7,406 bases of DNA. It comes from Sphingomonas sp. GTDB taxonomy: Bacteria > Pseudomonadota > Alphaproteobacteria > Sphingomonadales > Sphingomonadaceae. The notes under the pieces were generated by a model. That model made no database searches. It saw only the letters and a program-made list of their open reading frames with translations, and was not told where the DNA came from. Position numbers and translations under genes: made by a program. Of the stretch, positions 5,893 to 7,406 are shown in pieces. The stretch is from NCBI GenBank assembly GCA_019747165.1, contig JAIERC010000509.1:1-7406 (forward strand). The letters run 5' to 3'. The number at the start of each line of letters is the position of its first letter. The first letter of the stretch is position 1.

Positions 5893-6771
5893 ATGAACAA
5901 GCTCCCCCTCGCCAAGCGTACTCAAATCCTCGCCATGCTGTGCGAGGGGTCGTCCATGCGTTCGGTCAGCCGCGTTGCGGACGTTTCGATCAACACGGTC
6001 ACGAAGCTGCTTGAACAGGCCGGGGAAGCTTGCCTTGCCCTTCACGACGAGACGGTCCGCAGCGTGAAGGCGAGCCGCATTCAGTGCGACGAGATTTGGT
6101 CGTTCTGCCATGCCAAGCAAAAGAACGTCGCGACCGCGAAGGCAGCACCGGAAGGCGCTGGCGATATCTGGACGTGGACGGCAATCGACGCCGATACGAA
6201 GCTGATCGTGTCCTACTATGTTGGCGATCGTTCGGGCGAAAGCGCGATGATGCTTATGGACGATCTACGCGCCCGCCTCGCAAACCGCGTCCAGCTCACC
6301 ACCGATGGCCACAAGGCGTATCTGAACGCCGTAGAGGGTGCATTTGGCAGCGACGTGGACTTTGCCCAGCTTGTGAAGCTGTATGGCCCCACGATTACTG
6401 CACCGGGCCGCTACAGCCCCGCTGAATGCATTGGCGCTAAGAAGGTCCGCGTGATGGGAAGCCCCGACATCGGGGCCGTGTCGACGTCATACGTCGAGCG
6501 CCAGAACCTCACGATGCGTATGTCCATGCGTCGATTCACCCGGTTGACCAACGCCTTCTCAAAGAAGTTCGATAATCACGTCCACGCGCTGTCGCTCTAT
6601 TTCGTGTTCTACAATTTCTGCCGAATCCATAAGACGCTTCGCATGTCGCCAGCTATGGCAGCGGGCGTAACCGATCGGCTATGGTCGTTAGAGGACGTGC
6701 TGGCGCGGATCGACGCGGACGCACCAGCACCGGCTAAGCGCGGACCATACAAGAAGCGGGAGGCGGCATGA
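5893..6771 (+). CDS. IS1-family DDE transposase, single-frame form
   Basis: This 292-aa enzyme cuts and joins the element ends. ATG 5893 (MNKLPLAKRTQIL) is the start used here; upstream ATG 5887 and TTG 5857 are in frame but overlap the promoter. Residues about 8-45 are a helix-turn-helix (LCEGSSMRSVSRVADVSINT) that should bind the terminal repeats. The catalytic triad is visible as Asp66 (QCDEIWSF), Asp138 (LTTDGHKAY) and Glu202 (STSYVERQNLTMRM), followed by the conserved FYNFCRIHKTLR and MSPAMAAGV. Unlike canonical IS1, which makes InsAB' by frameshifting, it is one continuous frame. It is intact and carries a basic proline-rich tail (APAPAKRGPYKKRE). Its TGA overlaps the next gene's ATG (ATGA, 6768-6771). 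It is divergent from the XRE operon, whose regulator could repress it. Confidence 0.95.
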   Translation: MNKLPLAKRTQILAMLCEGSSMRSVSRVADVSINTVTKLLEQAGEACLALHDETVRSVKASRIQCDEIWSFCHAKQKNVATAKAAPEGAGDIWTWTAIDADTKLIVSYYVGDRSGESAMMLMDDLRARLANRVQLTTDGHKAYLNAVEGAFGSDVDFAQLVKLYGPTITAPGRYSPAECIGAKKVRVMGSPDIGAVSTSYVERQNLTMRMSMRRFTRLTNAFSKKFDNHVHALSLYFVFYNFCRIHKTLRMSPAMAAGVTDRLWSLEDVLARIDADAPAPAKRGPYKKREAA

Positions 6772-6977
6772 AAATCACTGCGCGCGATAGAAAGTGGCTC
6801 ACGCACTTCGCAGAGGGCAACGAAAACGTCCCTGACCGGATGGGGCCGCAGGGCATTTCCAACTTTGTCACACGCGGCTGGATAATCAGAATGGAGAGCT
6901 TTCAGGATTTTGATGCCCCGCGTTACCGCCTAACTCCTAAAGGGGTGGCGGCGCACCAAGAGCTAAATTCAAACTGA
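6768..6977 (+). CDS. Small winged-helix-like passenger protein coupled to the transposase, 69 aa
   Basis: ATG 6768 overlaps the transposase TGA (ATGA), so translation is coupled. The AAGCGGGAGGCGGC just upstream, inside the transposase gene, offers a ribosome binding site. The product starts with a basic helix (MKITARDRKWLTHFAEG) and ends with a likely helix plus beta wing (GISNFVTRGWIIRMESFQ, then APRYRLTPKGVAAHQE). The RYRLTPKG ending resembles the wing of MarR/PadR-like winged-helix proteins, so DNA binding at the element end or an accessory role in transposition is plausible but not shown. Its stop TGA (6975-6977) lies within the right terminal repeat, meaning the gene uses the last available bases of the element. 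Confidence 0.7.
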   Translation: MKITARDRKWLTHFAEGNENVPDRMGPQGISNFVTRGWIIRMESFQDFDAPRYRLTPKGVAAHQELNSN

Positions 6978-6986
6978 GACACTACC
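6971..6986 (-). repeat. Right terminal inverted repeat of the element
   Basis: AAACTGAGACACTACC is the exact reverse complement of 3431-3446. It carries two functional stop codons: TGA (6975-6977, plus strand) for the 69-aa gene and TAG (6984-6982, minus strand) for the interrupted DAHP synthase. Confidence 0.95.
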
Positions 6987-7406
6987 CGCGCCGCCTTTCT
7001 TCCATCTCGACGTTGAGCATTTCGGCCAGCAGGAAAGCGAGTTCAAGGCTTTGCCCGGCGTTTAGGCGCGGGTCGCAATGGGTGTGGTAGCGATCGGCCA
7101 GGTCCATTTGCGTCACATCCATCGCGCCGCCGGTGCATTCGGTGACATTCTGGCCGGTCATCTCGACATGGATGCCGCCGGCGATCGTCCCCTCGGCACG
7201 GTGAACCGCGAAAAAGCCGCGCACTTCGGCCAGAATCCGGTCGAATGGCCGGGTTTTATAGCCATTATTGGTCTTGATAACATTGCCGTGCATCGGGTCA
7301 CAGCTCCACACCACCGGATGGCCTTCGCGTTGCACGGCGCGGACCAGCTTGGGCAGGCCGGTTTCGATCTTGTCATGGCCATAGCGCGTGATCAGCGTCA
7401 TCCGCC
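6982..7406 (-). CDS. Class II (plant/mycobacterial-type) DAHP synthase, C-terminal part, 3' end altered by the insertion
   Basis: This is the last ~141 residues of 3-deoxy-D-arabino-heptulosonate 7-phosphate synthase, the first step of the shikimate pathway (phosphoenolpyruvate plus erythrose 4-phosphate). The N-terminal part lies beyond the right edge; the Met at 7401 is internal (an Arg codon precedes it in frame). Class II landmarks are visible: MTLITRYGHDKI, SCDPMHGNVIKTNNGYKTR with a metal-binding His, GGIHVEMTGQNVTECTGG with a metal-binding Glu, and HTHCDPRLNAGQSLELAFLLAEML with a metal-binding Asp. The natural ending was Arg-Arg-Arg-Ala-Ala-Ala; after insertion it is Arg-Arg-Arg-Gly, with the TAG stop (6984-6982) and part of the Gly codon coming from the element's terminal repeat. 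The catalytic domain is untouched, so activity is probably kept. Any native terminator or link to the tRNA-Glu gene is now 3.5 kb away. Confidence 0.93.
   Translation of the reverse strand, partial: RMTLITRYGHDKIETGLPKLVRAVQREGHPVVWSCDPMHGNVIKTNNGYKTRPFDRILAEVRGFFAVHRAEGTIAGGIHVEMTGQNVTECTGGAMDVTQMDLADRYHTHCDPRLNAGQSLELAFLLAEMLNVEMEERRRG
6987..6994. repeat. Target-site duplication, right copy
   Basis: CGCGCCGC follows the right terminal repeat and is identical to 3423-3430. It lies inside the last codons of the DAHP synthase gene. Confidence 0.92.

Larger units (their letters stand above)
3431..6986 (+). mobile_element. IS1-family transposable element with passenger genes, 3556 bp, complete
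   Basis: The ends are perfect 16-bp inverted repeats (GGTAGTGTCTCAGTTT at 3431-3446 and its complement at 6971-6986), followed by a weaker AT-rich similarity. The flanks carry an identical 8-bp duplication. Inside are an intact IS1-family DDE transposase and five other genes. Typical IS1-type elements are roughly 0.7-1.2 kb with transposase only, so this is an enlarged transporter-type element with cargo. Coding density is extreme: all six genes are intact, the convergent stops share four bases, and the last gene ends inside the right repeat. The cargo is visibly less GC-rich than the flanks, consistent with recent acquisition. Intact reading frames, repeats and duplication suggest a recent and possibly active element. 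Orientation is given by the transposase. Confidence 0.93.

Noticed and set aside
7158..7401. ATG 7401 as the start of a complete 139-aa gene, and the overlapping 74-codon minus-strand frame
   Set aside because: The frame is open to the window edge and the ATG falls inside a conserved class II DAHP synthase segment. The other frame is a shadow.
1..7406. CRISPR array, riboswitch or rRNA
   Set aside because: There are no regularly spaced direct repeats and no recognisable riboswitch or rRNA sequence on either strand.

Overview
The window looks like the chromosome of a GC-rich alphaproteobacterium, most likely a sphingomonad. This is inferred from the Tat-exported peptidases, the class II DAHP synthase, the tRNA-Glu and the codon use; it was not tested by a search. 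The host backbone is interrupted by one mobile element that can be delimited to the base.

Left backbone (1-3430). On the minus strand, a Tat-exported DUF885-type metallopeptidase (831-2654) is followed after 87 bp by a Tat-exported M20-family protein (743 down to the left edge, incomplete). They probably form a peptide-degradation operon. The M20-like protein has substitutions at two of the usual metal-ligand positions. A small DUF937-like protein (2792-3163) points the other way. A tRNA-Glu(CTC) gene with an encoded CCA end lies on the minus strand at 3294-3368.

Mobile element (3431-6986, 3556 bp). It has 16-bp perfect terminal inverted repeats and a perfect 8-bp target duplication (CGCGCCGC at 3423-3430 and 6987-6994). 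It encodes a single-ORF IS1-family DDE transposase. It also carries cargo: two small overlapping plus-strand genes at the left end (3520-3693 and 3686-3913), a minus-strand operon of an unrecognised 223-aa protein plus an XRE/ImmA-IrrE metallopeptidase regulator (5771 down to 3910), and a 69-aa gene fused by an ATGA overlap to the transposase stop (6768-6977). Packing is very tight: the convergent genes share a TTAA at their stops, and the last gene stops inside the right terminal repeat. The operon and the transposase are transcribed divergently from back-to-back promoters at 5814-5885. A 17-bp motif with GCTT-N6-AAGC symmetry occurs both there and just upstream of the left-end gene pair (14 of 17 bases identical). 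This suggests one element-borne repressor, plausibly the XRE protein, controls all three transcription units. The regulator and its unknown partner resemble the layout of toxin-antitoxin or anti-phage pairs with a COG2856-type antitoxin; that role is inference.

Right backbone (6982-7406). This is the C-terminal part of a class II DAHP synthase on the minus strand, running off the right edge. The element landed in its last few codons. Joining the two flanks through one copy of the target duplication restores an ending of Arg-Arg-Arg-Ala-Ala-Ala-stop. In the present sequence the terminal repeat itself supplies Gly and a TAG stop, so the shikimate-pathway enzyme loses only three residues and should stay functional. 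Before insertion this gene was followed about 43 bp downstream by the tRNA-Glu gene.
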